Source of the DNA: PGYR01 sp048267165
GTDB taxonomy: Bacteria > Bacteroidota > Ignavibacteria > Kapaibacteriales > UBA2268
Length of the DNA: 64,000 nt
Direction of reading: 5' to 3'
Assembly: GCA_048267165.1 (NCBI GenBank)
Contig: JBLWYD010000009.1
Location: 37,429-101,428, forward strand
The notes beneath the pieces are model-generated. The model saw only the letters and a list, made by a program, of their open reading frames with translations, was not told where the DNA came from and did not search any database. The translations under genes and the position numbers were made by a program. This document shows, piece after piece, positions 53,865 through 63,958 of the stretch (its first letter is position 1; each line of letters begins with the position of its first letter).

Positions 53865-56800
53865 ATGAAAAAGCTATTTTTAATTTTATTTTTATCTTTT
53901 AGTGTTATTTATTCACAGGATAGCGAACCTGAGCCATGGAATTTTGTTTGGGGGTTTTCATATACACCACGTCCTTTTGCTATCGATTCGTTCCAACAAA
54001 AATCAATTCTCACTGGATTTCAATGGAGCGGTAGTTGGCGTATGAATAATATTTTACTGAATAATGTAAAAACTGGTGGGAAATATGATACTGTTAACGG
54101 AATTGTTAATACTCAGATGCAGTTAATGCAACAGCCCACTTGGCAAAATAGAAACGGTTATCATCCAGGTTATTTTGGTGCAGTTATGATGCAATATGAC
54201 CCAACATTGCCACTTAATGTGACAAACCAAGGGACAATAATGCGAATAAATGACCCTTCAAATCCTGTATTTGGATTTATGTATAGAAAAGGCAGAATTT
54301 TGAATAATACTTCAGATGTAAATTATTCAAGAATCATATTAGAAAAAGATAGTAGCTTTGTAGGAACTAAAGTTCTAGATGATATTTGGCCACAACCAAA
54401 CTTTAAAACGAGATCGTGGGATGATAATAAAGCTGAAGGTCAGACAGATAATTATCTAGGTAGAAAGTGGTATCTTACTATAAATCTAAGGAGACTAAAC
54501 CCAAGTATAGATAACATAATTAATGATGATTTGGTACTCAAATTAAAAATGCCAATTAAGAAATGGAATGGTAATACTAGTAATATAAAGTTTAATAAAT
54601 TACCATATAATCATCAGGATTCAACTGAGAATTTAGATACTTTTGCAATAGGCTCTAGAGGAAATTATCAAAAATTATATGATGTTCCACCAACAACATC
54701 TTTTTATATTACAAACAGAATGATACCAATTAACACAGATGCTCCTGATATTACTATTTCTGCTGAATTTCTAACAAATGATAGTACACAAAATAATCCA
54801 AGATTTTCAAAAGAATTTTCTCAATTTTTGATTAAGGAATTTGATTTAGAAGTAGAGTATTTGGGAAATTTGGATATTGCAATAGATTGGATAAGAGTAG
54901 AGAGTGCGAGTGCAAGAATACTAATGAGAGGTGAAATAGATTCAATCGCGGATAAAATCCCTGGTCATCAAGATGGTAGAGGTTATAAAGAGTTTTATAT
55001 TAGCGATAGTGATTCTGGATTTGTAACAATAAAAGGTTCTATGGGACAAGATTCACTTGTTTGGAGAGCACTTATAGCCCAAAAGAATAACATCTATACA
55101 ATTGTCCAAACTTGTATTGATGACATAAAAGTTAAGAGTAACAATTGGAAAGACGCTAATATATTTAGATTTAAATTTCAAGATACAGAAAACGATAGTT
55201 ATTATTGGTGGGGAGCACTTAGGTATTGTAATAAATTCTCAAATGGTCTATATCTTACACGAGATGGATTGCAAGAAGGAGATTTGTATTATCATTATAC
55301 AAAAAGTCCAAATAAATGGTTAGCTGTGGAATACGGGCAAGATGATGTGCTTATGCCTGCTCCTTATGCACGGAATGGATTTCAAGACTGGCGCGGAATG
55401 GGTATAAAATATGGATTTGTAAAGTCAGGTAATAATGTTGCATTTCCTGATACTTTGGGTTCTCAATTTGAAACAAAGCTAGTTTCAGGAAACTGGAGTA
55501 ATTTAACAAATGATAATTTCTATTCAAATCAAATAATAAGCGATGTTACGCAAGCTAGATATGAGCGTAGCATTCTTCACAATTATTACAACGGTAAAAA
55601 AAGTAATTACTTGTTTGAAGATAAACAATGGTGGTTTTATAATCTACTTTATCAATATTCATTTCAGGTTGTAAATGGTGACTCAATGCTTACACAAGCA
55701 TACAAAAGAGCTAAAACCGCAGAGGAGTTTCGTTTGTTAAATATGGGTGCACTCATTAGGGGGTGTAAAGGATTTATAACAGATGGTGATCAAAATAGAA
55801 TGTTACCATATATCGAAGCTGGAAATATGGGAATTGGTAACAATGAAATAGTTACAACTGCAAATTTTTACTCTGATAGTGTAGGATCGGATTTTATAAA
55901 TTATTTAAATCCTTCACTTTCAACTTGGAATGCACATAATTATGTTGATATTAATACAGTGCCATCTAGTTTGGGCTTACATTTTACAAAAATTTATTTG
56001 GGGACAAAAAGTTATAGGTCTGAACTTTTAAAATTTAATACTTATGTAAGGTCACTTGATTCAATACTGATGGGTTTAGACTTGCAAGGTACTTGGAGTA
56101 AAGGTTATAGGACATATTACAATGAAAAGTATTTCAGTCAAAATACAATTCCTTTAATTAATGACTATATTGATTTCAGTAATAGTCAAGTTAGAACAAA
56201 AAGATTATTCAAGAAAAGTATTAATGATAACAATCTGATGGAGTCGTATGATAGTTCATTCGTCGATATTTCTATTTTTGAAAATAAGGAAGTTCTACCT
56301 TTTTTAGAATTCTATATAGCTGTACAGAATAGAAGGACAGACCCATTAATTTATACCGAAGATTTGGTTTCTGGTACGATAAAAAAATCAATGCATTATT
56401 ATAGTAGTGCACAATTTGATGAATTTGTAAGGCTAGGAGGTAATAATAATTATGGTCAATTTAAATCAAATGAATATTGGAAAGAACAATGGTGGAAAAG
56501 ATTGGGTTGTCGAGAAATTCAAATACCTTTAAAATATAATAACGTATTAACAAGTAATGCTTATTTACAAATTCAAGAATTAGGTGTTGGTACTGATCTA
56601 GACACTAATTGGTGGAGATCAAATGAATTAACTCATAATATAGACACTTCGTTTGCCAATGGTGGGATTCTAAAAGTAAAACTTTTACCTGGTGAAGCAA
56701 AATTCTTTAGAGTAAGGGTCGCTTGGGAAAATGTAGATTTTAAAGGAAACCTAGACTTTTCAAATCAAAGAAAAATTATAGCTTATCCTGAAAATACTAC

Positions 56801-59123
56801 AAGTCAATTGGATACTAGTTTTGTGGATAAAATGATAATTCATTCAGTTTACTATAAACCTGATACAACTAACAACAATAAATATGCTGTTTATTATAAA
56901 AGGAGTCAAGCTTATGATACAACGGATCAATACAATCAAATTAGATGGGCACCACTTGAATTCAAATTATCAGATTCTATACTGTATAGTAATGATATAA
57001 ATTTATGCTCACCAACTTTAAAATTAAAATCACTAAATTGTAAATATCCATCAATTGTTGTTAGATATGATTCTACCGCCTTGCCTCCAAGACCCTTTGT
57101 GTACGTAACTTATACTTGTGAATCGGTTTCCACTCCAACACAAAATAATGATACTAATAAAGTATGGATAATAGAGAATGTTTTAGAAATAAATTCAGAT
57201 CCCTTTACTACTCCAAATGGAATAGATGATGCTAGAATTATTGCAAAAGCTAATTCGATAAATAATAATATTGACAAATATGGTCATACAACAATTAATG
57301 CTTCTTACAATGGGAATTATTATGCTTGGAGTGATCAAAATTTAGGTATAGTTACTGCTTGGAAACCACCAAGTGCTAGATGTTTCGATTTTAGTAATCA
57401 CGTTTTAAATCTAAAAGCAATTCAATATTTTGAAAGTAATCATCCATCTTTAAATACTTATTCTCGTTTAAGGCATAAAGAAGATAATTGTTCAATTGTT
57501 TGGACAGAAAAACCATTTGGAGATACCCAATATGCCTATGATTATAGTGAAGTTTATTATACTCGATTAAGAATAGATAACAATCAATTAGTCAATTACA
57601 ATGCAATAGATCATTGTGATATTTACACCCTTGGAACACCAATTAAATATAGAAAGGATTCTATTTACTGCTTGAGTTGTTTAGAAGATGTTGGCGAACC
57701 GAATATATTTAAACAACATCAATATCCAGTAGTTTATAGAGCCACAGAAAGCAATGTTGAACGCTATATTGCAGGTAATTATGATGCTATGTTGGCAGTG
57801 AAACATGATAGGATATATTGGCAGGGATTGACTCATCAAAGCGTACCTTCGATATTTACAGCTGGAATGGATACATTTGATTCACTAAATTCTAATAATG
57901 AATGGTTAGCAGGCTGTATAAGACCTGTATTCTCTACTTATATAAACTCTCAAACAAGAGATTTACATCATCCGAATGCAGCACAAGGAGGATTAAGGAA
58001 ATATTGGGATACAGGAAGTAACTCTTATCTGTATTCACAGTTCCAAAGTACTTGGGGGGCAATGGACAGTAAAATATTAACTTTGGATTTTATGTCTACT
58101 ACGAGAGGAAATTCACCATCATCGAATGATCAAATATGGCATATACCTCATGGTTATTTCTCTTTGGATTATGATTGGAGTAATTTGAAAGGCAACTTTG
58201 AAAACCATGTAAATTCTTTTAAACTTTCAAGAACAGGGAAATATCCAAATCTTTCTGCGATGCCAATAATGAGTAATGATGCATATTATCGTTTTAATAG
58301 AAGAATTTTTAATTCTGATGACCAAGACCCATCTAATATTAAATCTTCATTAGATTTTTTCTTAAAAAAGGAAGTAGAAAAAGAATTCTATGCTCCTATG
58401 TATGGGTTCGTTGATGACAAAGGGAATTATTCTTTTTACTCTTACTTTGTAGTCACTGATGAAAATGGTACAGTAACAACCCCTAATTTTATATTCATGG
58501 AAAAAGATAGTTTGGGGTATAAGTATTCCAAAGAAATTACATCGGAATGGTTTGAAGTTAATAATATATCTGAAATCAATTATATAAGTGAAGACAATAA
58601 TAATAGTACATTTGACCTTCTAATTGAAAGAAAGTCAGATAATAAACGATTTGAGTTTCCAAGATACTTTTCAAACAGAAAGAGTAAATCTGGATTAGAA
58701 GTAGTAAATGGTAGAGGTGATGAATATCGTATAATATTAAATCCAAAATCTAAGGATTTAAGTTTTATACAACAGTTATATATATATGAAACTTTGGATG
58801 ACCCTAGGTTGAAGTCAACTAAAACCCAATCTATTAAGTTAGACCTAGCCACAGGGCTAACAAGTGAATCATATTCTGAATTTAGTGTTTATCCTAATCC
58901 TGCTGATAAGGAACTACAGATAACATTGTTGAAAGGTGATTTCCAATCATTTAATGTAAATATTATAGATAATGTTGGTAGAGTTGTTATTGATATGGAA
59001 GCTAATAATACTACATTAGTTGATGTATCAAAACTTACTACAGGAATGTACTTTGTGAAACTAACGGCTAACCTAAATGGAGTTGAAACATTAATAGGGA
59101 TTGAGAAAGTATTTATAAAGTAG
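53865..59123 (+). CDS. Very large T9SS-secreted protein, 1752 aa
   Basis: It has a signal peptide (MKKLFLILFLSFSVIYSQ) and a type A T9SS domain in the last 85 residues (FSVYPNPADKELQITLL, TGMYFVKLTANLNG). The long middle is rich in Asn, Tyr and Trp and looks like folded beta-structure with possible carbohydrate-related segments (residues about 300-480), but I recognise no catalytic motif or repeat unit. It is AT-richer than the core genes. A terminator follows 24 bases after the stop. Co-transcribed with the propeller protein before it. Possibly an adhesin or surface-layer component, but that is a guess. Confidence 0.85.
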   Translation: MKKLFLILFLSFSVIYSQDSEPEPWNFVWGFSYTPRPFAIDSFQQKSILTGFQWSGSWRMNNILLNNVKTGGKYDTVNGIVNTQMQLMQQPTWQNRNGYHPGYFGAVMMQYDPTLPLNVTNQGTIMRINDPSNPVFGFMYRKGRILNNTSDVNYSRIILEKDSSFVGTKVLDDIWPQPNFKTRSWDDNKAEGQTDNYLGRKWYLTINLRRLNPSIDNIINDDLVLKLKMPIKKWNGNTSNIKFNKLPYNHQDSTENLDTFAIGSRGNYQKLYDVPPTTSFYITNRMIPINTDAPDITISAEFLTNDSTQNNPRFSKEFSQFLIKEFDLEVEYLGNLDIAIDWIRVESASARILMRGEIDSIADKIPGHQDGRGYKEFYISDSDSGFVTIKGSMGQDSLVWRALIAQKNNIYTIVQTCIDDIKVKSNNWKDANIFRFKFQDTENDSYYWWGALRYCNKFSNGLYLTRDGLQEGDLYYHYTKSPNKWLAVEYGQDDVLMPAPYARNGFQDWRGMGIKYGFVKSGNNVAFPDTLGSQFETKLVSGNWSNLTNDNFYSNQIISDVTQARYERSILHNYYNGKKSNYLFEDKQWWFYNLLYQYSFQVVNGDSMLTQAYKRAKTAEEFRLLNMGALIRGCKGFITDGDQNRMLPYIEAGNMGIGNNEIVTTANFYSDSVGSDFINYLNPSLSTWNAHNYVDINTVPSSLGLHFTKIYLGTKSYRSELLKFNTYVRSLDSILMGLDLQGTWSKGYRTYYNEKYFSQNTIPLINDYIDFSNSQVRTKRLFKKSINDNNLMESYDSSFVDISIFENKEVLPFLEFYIAVQNRRTDPLIYTEDLVSGTIKKSMHYYSSAQFDEFVRLGGNNNYGQFKSNEYWKEQWWKRLGCREIQIPLKYNNVLTSNAYLQIQELGVGTDLDTNWWRSNELTHNIDTSFANGGILKVKLLPGEAKFFRVRVAWENVDFKGNLDFSNQRKIIAYPENTTSQLDTSFVDKMIIHSVYYKPDTTNNNKYAVYYKRSQAYDTTDQYNQIRWAPLEFKLSDSILYSNDINLCSPTLKLKSLNCKYPSIVVRYDSTALPPRPFVYVTYTCESVSTPTQNNDTNKVWIIENVLEINSDPFTTPNGIDDARIIAKANSINNNIDKYGHTTINASYNGNYYAWSDQNLGIVTAWKPPSARCFDFSNHVLNLKAIQYFESNHPSLNTYSRLRHKEDNCSIVWTEKPFGDTQYAYDYSEVYYTRLRIDNNQLVNYNAIDHCDIYTLGTPIKYRKDSIYCLSCLEDVGEPNIFKQHQYPVVYRATESNVERYIAGNYDAMLAVKHDRIYWQGLTHQSVPSIFTAGMDTFDSLNSNNEWLAGCIRPVFSTYINSQTRDLHHPNAAQGGLRKYWDTGSNSYLYSQFQSTWGAMDSKILTLDFMSTTRGNSPSSNDQIWHIPHGYFSLDYDWSNLKGNFENHVNSFKLSRTGKYPNLSAMPIMSNDAYYRFNRRIFNSDDQDPSNIKSSLDFFLKKEVEKEFYAPMYGFVDDKGNYSFYSYFVVTDENGTVTTPNFIFMEKDSLGYKYSKEITSEWFEVNNISEINYISEDNNNSTFDLLIERKSDNKRFEFPRYFSNRKSKSGLEVVNGRGDEYRIILNPKSKDLSFIQQLYIYETLDDPRLKSTKTQSIKLDLATGLTSESYSEFSVYPNPADKELQITLLKGDFQSFNVNIIDNVGRVVIDMEANNTTLVDVSKLTTGMYFVKLTANLNGVETLIGIEKVFIK

Positions 59124-59146
59124 ATAATGAACTAGATTAATTTTCC

Positions 59147-59186
59147 AAACCGCAATTTCCTATTTATATTAGTTGCGGTTTTATTT
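59147..59186 (+). terminator. Terminator after the large T9SS gene
   Basis: A 9-bp stem (AAACCGCAA, 59147-59155, with 59173-59181) and a 17-base loop lead into TTTTATTT. It separates the T9SS pair from the restriction-modification gene. Confidence 0.82.
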
Positions 59187-59263
59187 AAAATTATTATAAA
59201 TTTTTAAATGTTTAAGAATCCTTATATTAGTGCAACAGGAAACAAAAAAAATGAAAAAATTAA

Positions 59264-62200
59264 ATGACACTAACACCACAAAAAGCACTTAACAAAGCAT
59301 ACCGAAGACAGTCGATAAATAAGGACGATTTAGAAACATTCAAATCTCAATTACTTATACTGTTAGACAGAGTGAATAGTGAGAGCGAAGAGCATCACAA
59401 GAATGATTTTGTTCAGTTCCTTAATGACTCATTCTACAAAGGCAAGTACTACATAAACACCAAAGATAGAATTGATTGTGTTATTAATGCTGGTGCAAAA
59501 AAAGATGACTTTGTAAACGTAATAATCGAGCATAAAAGCCCATCAAATAAGTCTGAGATGATTTCCATTTCTGACATTAACAAGAAAGCTCTTCAAGAAT
59601 CAATTCTGTATTATATGCGTGAAAGATTCGATAATGATGGCAAGGATAGTAATACCAACCTAAAGCAAATTCTAATCACTAATAATACTGATGTGTTTAT
59701 TTTTGATGCTGTTATAATTGAAAATCTATTTGCTAAGAATAAGAAGTTTAAGAAAGAATATATTGAATTTGTATCTGGTCAAAAATCGGGTGGTGATACT
59801 GGGTTTTTCTATAATTCTATATGTAAACGGTTCATAGAAAGTATCAAAGATAAGATAGAGTACACTTATGTCAAGCTAACTGATTACCGTGAGCTACTAG
59901 AATCAAACGATGATAGCTCTAAAATACTCAACTTGTACAAGCTGTTTTCACCAACGCACCTACTCAAGCTGAATTTTGCTAATGACAGTAACACTTTAGA
60001 TAAAAACTTCTATAACGAGTTACTGCATATCATAGGATTGGAAGAGGTCAAAGATGGTGGTAAAAAAGTAATTCAGCAATGTAAAAAGCCTAATTATGGT
60101 TCTATATTAGAAAATACTATTGACCAAGTGAAAACTGAAGTCCGTTTATCTGACGTAGCTAATATAAAGAGCTTTGGCGAAACTAGGGATGAGCAAGTCT
60201 ATAATATTTCACTTGAATTAGTCATCACTTGGATAAACAGAATCCTATTCCTGAAATTACTCGAATCTCAACTAATATCTTATAATAGCTCGAATGAATA
60301 TAAATTCGTTGACACAAAGAACATAAGCGATTATGACTCCTTGTATCAGTTATTTTTCAAAGTTCTTGCTATCAAAACTAACGACAGAAGAAATGATATA
60401 GCTGAGAAGTATAACCTAGTTCCTTACTTAAACAGTTCACTATTTGAGATTACTGAACTAGAACGCCAAGCTATTGGTATTAATACTTTAGCAAATAATT
60501 TGAAACTACCTTTGGCTACTAGTACAGTACTCAAAGATAATAATGGGAAACGTTTATCAGGAGAGAAAGAAACATTATCTTATTTACTTGAATTTTTAGA
60601 TGCCTATAACTTCTCATCTGAAGGAACAGCTCAGGTTCAAGAGGATAATAAAACTCTTATAAATGCTTCTGTGCTAGGGTTAATATATGAGAAGTTAAAC
60701 GGTTATAAAGATGGCTCATTCTTCACTCCTGGTTATATAACTATGTATATGTGCCGTGAGACTATCAGGCGTGCTGTGGTGCAGAAATTCAATGATTCGA
60801 TTGATGATGTGACTTTCGATTCTTTCGATGATTTAACCGCATATACTCGTAGATACTTCAAAGCAGATGATATTACTAGATTCAATAAGATTGTAAATTC
60901 TATTCGTATTTGTGATCCAGCCGTTGGTTCTGGTCATTTTCTAGTTTCGGCACTCAATGAATTGATTGCTATTAAGCACGAACTCGGAATACTTGCAGAT
61001 AAAGACTTCAAACCACTTCCAGTAGATTTGGAGATTGAAAATGATGAGCTAATGATTACAGATAGGTTCGACGAATTATTTTCGTACAATCCAAAAAGTA
61101 AAGACTCACAGAATATACAGGAAACTCTATTCCACGAGAAGCAAACACTTATTGAGAGTTGCCTATTTGGAGTGGATATTAACCCTAATTCTGTAAAGAT
61201 TTGTAGGCTTCGATTGTGGATTGAACTACTTAAAAATACTTACTACAAAGAGAACGGTGAGCTAGAAGTTCTACCGAATATTGATATTAATATAAAGTGT
61301 GGCAACTCGTTGATTTCTCGCTTTGATATTGATACTCCTATTTCTAAAGCATTGAAGAAAAGTAAGCTGAAAGTTCAAGACTATAAGGATGCTGTTTATG
61401 GTTATAAGAATGCTAAAAGTAAGGAACAGAAAGAAAATATAGAGAATCTGATAGCTGAGATAAAGGGAAATTTCCAAAGTGAAGTTGCTTCAAACGATAA
61501 GCGATTTACTACCCTCATAAAGCTACGTGGTGAGCTTCAGACACTTGAAACACAAGATACGATGTTTGAGCGAACTAAAGCCGATGAGAAGAGCTACAAC
61601 AAGCAAAGGAAGGATTATGTTGCTGGTATAACAAAACTAGAAACCGAGCTAAAAGAAATAAAGAGTAATCGAATATATGATAATGCCTTTGAGTGGCGGT
61701 TTGAGTTCCCAGAGGTGCTGGCTGACAATGGTGATTTCGTTGGGTTTGATGTGGTTATTGGGAATCCGCCTTATATTGGGTTTCAGACTGTAAAACAACG
61801 TGAAAAAGTATACTTTAAAAATAAATACTACTCGGCACAAGGGAAATATGATATTTATGTAGTGTTTCTTGAGCATTCTTTATTAATAAAAAAACACTTA
61901 GGAATTGTACATTTTATTCTACCTCATAAGTTTCTAGTCGCTGGATTCGGGAATAATATTAGAAAAATTTTGACTGAAAGGAAAGTGGCTTCAAATATAG
62001 TTCATTTTAAAGAAAATATGGTTTTTGAGGATGCAACAACATACACATGTCTATTAGAGTTAAAAGAAAATTCAAATTATTTAAATTATGAATATGCTTA
62101 TCCCAATGAAATTAGTAATGTTTCTTTAAGTAACATTATGAAGTCAGATGAGGTAAGTAATAAGCCTTGGGTATTAATAGATCAAGATGAGCGAGAAATA

Positions 62201-63073
62201 TTAAATAAAATCACAAATTGCAAAAGAAAATTCTCTGATATTTTTAAAGGGGCTTTTCAAGGTGTTGTAAGTGGTGACAATAAAGCATTTTATATATACA
62301 ACTATAGATTAGTAAATAATAAAGTTATTGGATATTCGGAACTTTTTCAAAAGGAAATAGTTATAGAAAGTGATTTAGTACGCCCATTAATAACTGGTAA
62401 AAATTCTACTAAATGGTTTACAACTGAAACGCAAACAGCTATTATTTATCCCTATGAAGAAAAAGAGAATAAAACAGAGATAATAATAGAAGATAAGTTA
62501 AAAACTAAATATCCTTTAACTTACAAATACTTGATTAGTATAAAAGATAGATTATCCACTAGAGGAAGTAGTAGTATGCAATATGACACGTGGTATGCAC
62601 TATGGAATCAGAGAAATTTCAACATTTTCAATAACGAAAAAATTATTACTCCTGACATATGTTTTAAATCTCAAATGTTTTTGGATCGTAATAGTAACTA
62701 CTTCTTTAACGATACTTGTTATGGGCTACTTAAACATGATAACATTCCATCTCTAAAGACATTTTTAGGGATTTTAAATTCAACTTTGGTATGGTACTTC
62801 TTGACCAAAACGGGTAACGTAGTAAGAGGTGGATATTTTAGATTTAAAACATCTTATTTGAAACCTATTTCTTTTCCTACACTTGAGGACATAAATATTC
62901 AATCACTTGTCAATCAAATCTTAGAAAAGAAAAAAGCTGACCCAGAAGCTGACACCACAGAGTTAGAGCAAGAAATAGACCTGCTGGTTTACAAGTTGTA
63001 TGATTTGACTTATGAAGAGGTTCTTATAGTTGATCCAGAGACTAAGATTGAGAGGGAGGTGTATGTTGGGTGA
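59264..63073 (+). CDS. Type IIG-like restriction-modification polypeptide
   Basis: A 1269-residue protein combining nuclease, methyltransferase and specificity parts. The N-terminus has a PD-(D/E)xK-like site (D71 in KDRIDCVI; E89 and K91 in VIIEHKSP). The gamma-type N6-adenine methyltransferase core has motif I DPAVGSGHF (about residue 550), VDINPNSVKICRLRLWIE, and motif IV VIGNPPYIGF (about 835). A target-recognition region follows (about 950-1230). The Eco57I/TaqI-like family is the best match; a BREX PglX-like enzyme is less likely because no other BREX gene is visible. The ATG at 59264 is 13 bases after another ATG (59251) in a different frame with a better-spaced AGGA site. Confidence 0.87.
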   Translation: MTLTPQKALNKAYRRQSINKDDLETFKSQLLILLDRVNSESEEHHKNDFVQFLNDSFYKGKYYINTKDRIDCVINAGAKKDDFVNVIIEHKSPSNKSEMISISDINKKALQESILYYMRERFDNDGKDSNTNLKQILITNNTDVFIFDAVIIENLFAKNKKFKKEYIEFVSGQKSGGDTGFFYNSICKRFIESIKDKIEYTYVKLTDYRELLESNDDSSKILNLYKLFSPTHLLKLNFANDSNTLDKNFYNELLHIIGLEEVKDGGKKVIQQCKKPNYGSILENTIDQVKTEVRLSDVANIKSFGETRDEQVYNISLELVITWINRILFLKLLESQLISYNSSNEYKFVDTKNISDYDSLYQLFFKVLAIKTNDRRNDIAEKYNLVPYLNSSLFEITELERQAIGINTLANNLKLPLATSTVLKDNNGKRLSGEKETLSYLLEFLDAYNFSSEGTAQVQEDNKTLINASVLGLIYEKLNGYKDGSFFTPGYITMYMCRETIRRAVVQKFNDSIDDVTFDSFDDLTAYTRRYFKADDITRFNKIVNSIRICDPAVGSGHFLVSALNELIAIKHELGILADKDFKPLPVDLEIENDELMITDRFDELFSYNPKSKDSQNIQETLFHEKQTLIESCLFGVDINPNSVKICRLRLWIELLKNTYYKENGELEVLPNIDINIKCGNSLISRFDIDTPISKALKKSKLKVQDYKDAVYGYKNAKSKEQKENIENLIAEIKGNFQSEVASNDKRFTTLIKLRGELQTLETQDTMFERTKADEKSYNKQRKDYVAGITKLETELKEIKSNRIYDNAFEWRFEFPEVLADNGDFVGFDVVIGNPPYIGFQTVKQREKVYFKNKYYSAQGKYDIYVVFLEHSLLIKKHLGIVHFILPHKFLVAGFGNNIRKILTERKVASNIVHFKENMVFEDATTYTCLLELKENSNYLNYEYAYPNEISNVSLSNIMKSDEVSNKPWVLIDQDEREILNKITNCKRKFSDIFKGAFQGVVSGDNKAFYIYNYRLVNNKVIGYSELFQKEIVIESDLVRPLITGKNSTKWFTTETQTAIIYPYEEKENKTEIIIEDKLKTKYPLTYKYLISIKDRLSTRGSSSMQYDTWYALWNQRNFNIFNNEKIITPDICFKSQMFLDRNSNYFFNDTCYGLLKHDNIPSLKTFLGILNSTLVWYFLTKTGNVVRGGYFRFKTSYLKPISFPTLEDINIQSLVNQILEKKKADPEADTTELEQEIDLLVYKLYDLTYEEVLIVDPETKIEREVYVG

Positions 63074-63079
63074 GGTAAT

Positions 63080-63958
63080 ATGATTAGTTACAGTTCAAAC
63101 CTTAAAGGTAAATGGAATCCTGAAGTATATAATAATATTGAAAATATTTATAAAGAAGCTGTAAATAGATTTATAACACTTCCTACATTTAAATTTTTAA
63201 ATGACTATAAAGTTGAAATAATTCTTACAGATAATCAATGGGAAACTGTTTCAGAAATTGAAATTAAATTTAAAATTAAAGTCGGCATAACAAGAAGAAA
63301 ATCATATTGGACAGTTGTAAAAACGATTATTAACCCAAAAGATAATAATAACGTTATTCTTGTAATTAATATTAATGAGCTTCCATTATTTAACGATGTA
63401 AACAAAATTGATACAGACAATATATCTTTTGTAATTGCATCTAATTTGATAGGTATAGATGGAAGTAATTATTTACCTAAGTTTATCTCAGAACAAAGAT
63501 ATTTAGATTTATCTAATTATAAAGAAAATTTTGAGTGGATATTATTCCAATGTCTAGATAACCTGTTAAAATATATAAAATTAGAAGGCTCTGGCTTAAA
63601 GTGTAATTTTGAGACAGAACCAGAACCGTTTAAACAAGAATTCATGAGAAATGTTGTTGATGCTCATTTCAAATATCAACATAATGGTGACATAACGAAG
63701 TTTAATAGAACAATCGCTCTAATAATCAAAGAATACTTGGAGAGATCTATAGAATTAGACTTATTAGGTTATAAATGGGATAAAAATGATTATTTGGAAT
63801 CAATAACCTCGAATATTATATACGAAAGTAAAATTCAATTAGAAAAAATTATTAGTTCTCCTTCAATGAAGAATGATAACTTTGAATCACATATATTAGA
63901 GCTATTGAAATATTGTTTCATTAATAAATCTGAATTAGATGAAACAATATTTCAATAG
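63080..63958 (+). CDS. Unknown protein co-transcribed with the restriction-modification gene
   Basis: A 292-residue soluble protein that starts 6 bases after the R-M stop and ends inside the window. No domain is recognised. It has an N-terminal beta-rich half (YKVEIILTDNQWETVSEIEIKFKIKVG) and a helical C-terminal half (FNRTIALIIKEYLERSIELDLLGYKW). Position suggests an accessory role in the R-M or defence system, for example an extra nuclease, a controller or an anti-phage effector. It could equally be an unrelated neighbour. Confidence 0.75.
   Translation: MISYSSNLKGKWNPEVYNNIENIYKEAVNRFITLPTFKFLNDYKVEIILTDNQWETVSEIEIKFKIKVGITRRKSYWTVVKTIINPKDNNNVILVININELPLFNDVNKIDTDNISFVIASNLIGIDGSNYLPKFISEQRYLDLSNYKENFEWILFQCLDNLLKYIKLEGSGLKCNFETEPEPFKQEFMRNVVDAHFKYQHNGDITKFNRTIALIIKEYLERSIELDLLGYKWDKNDYLESITSNIIYESKIQLEKIISSPSMKNDNFESHILELLKYCFINKSELDETIFQ

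Noticed and set aside
59264..63073. BREX PglX or DISARM methylase
   Set aside because: No pglZ, brxC or drm genes are adjacent and an N-terminal nuclease-like site is present, which favours type IIG.
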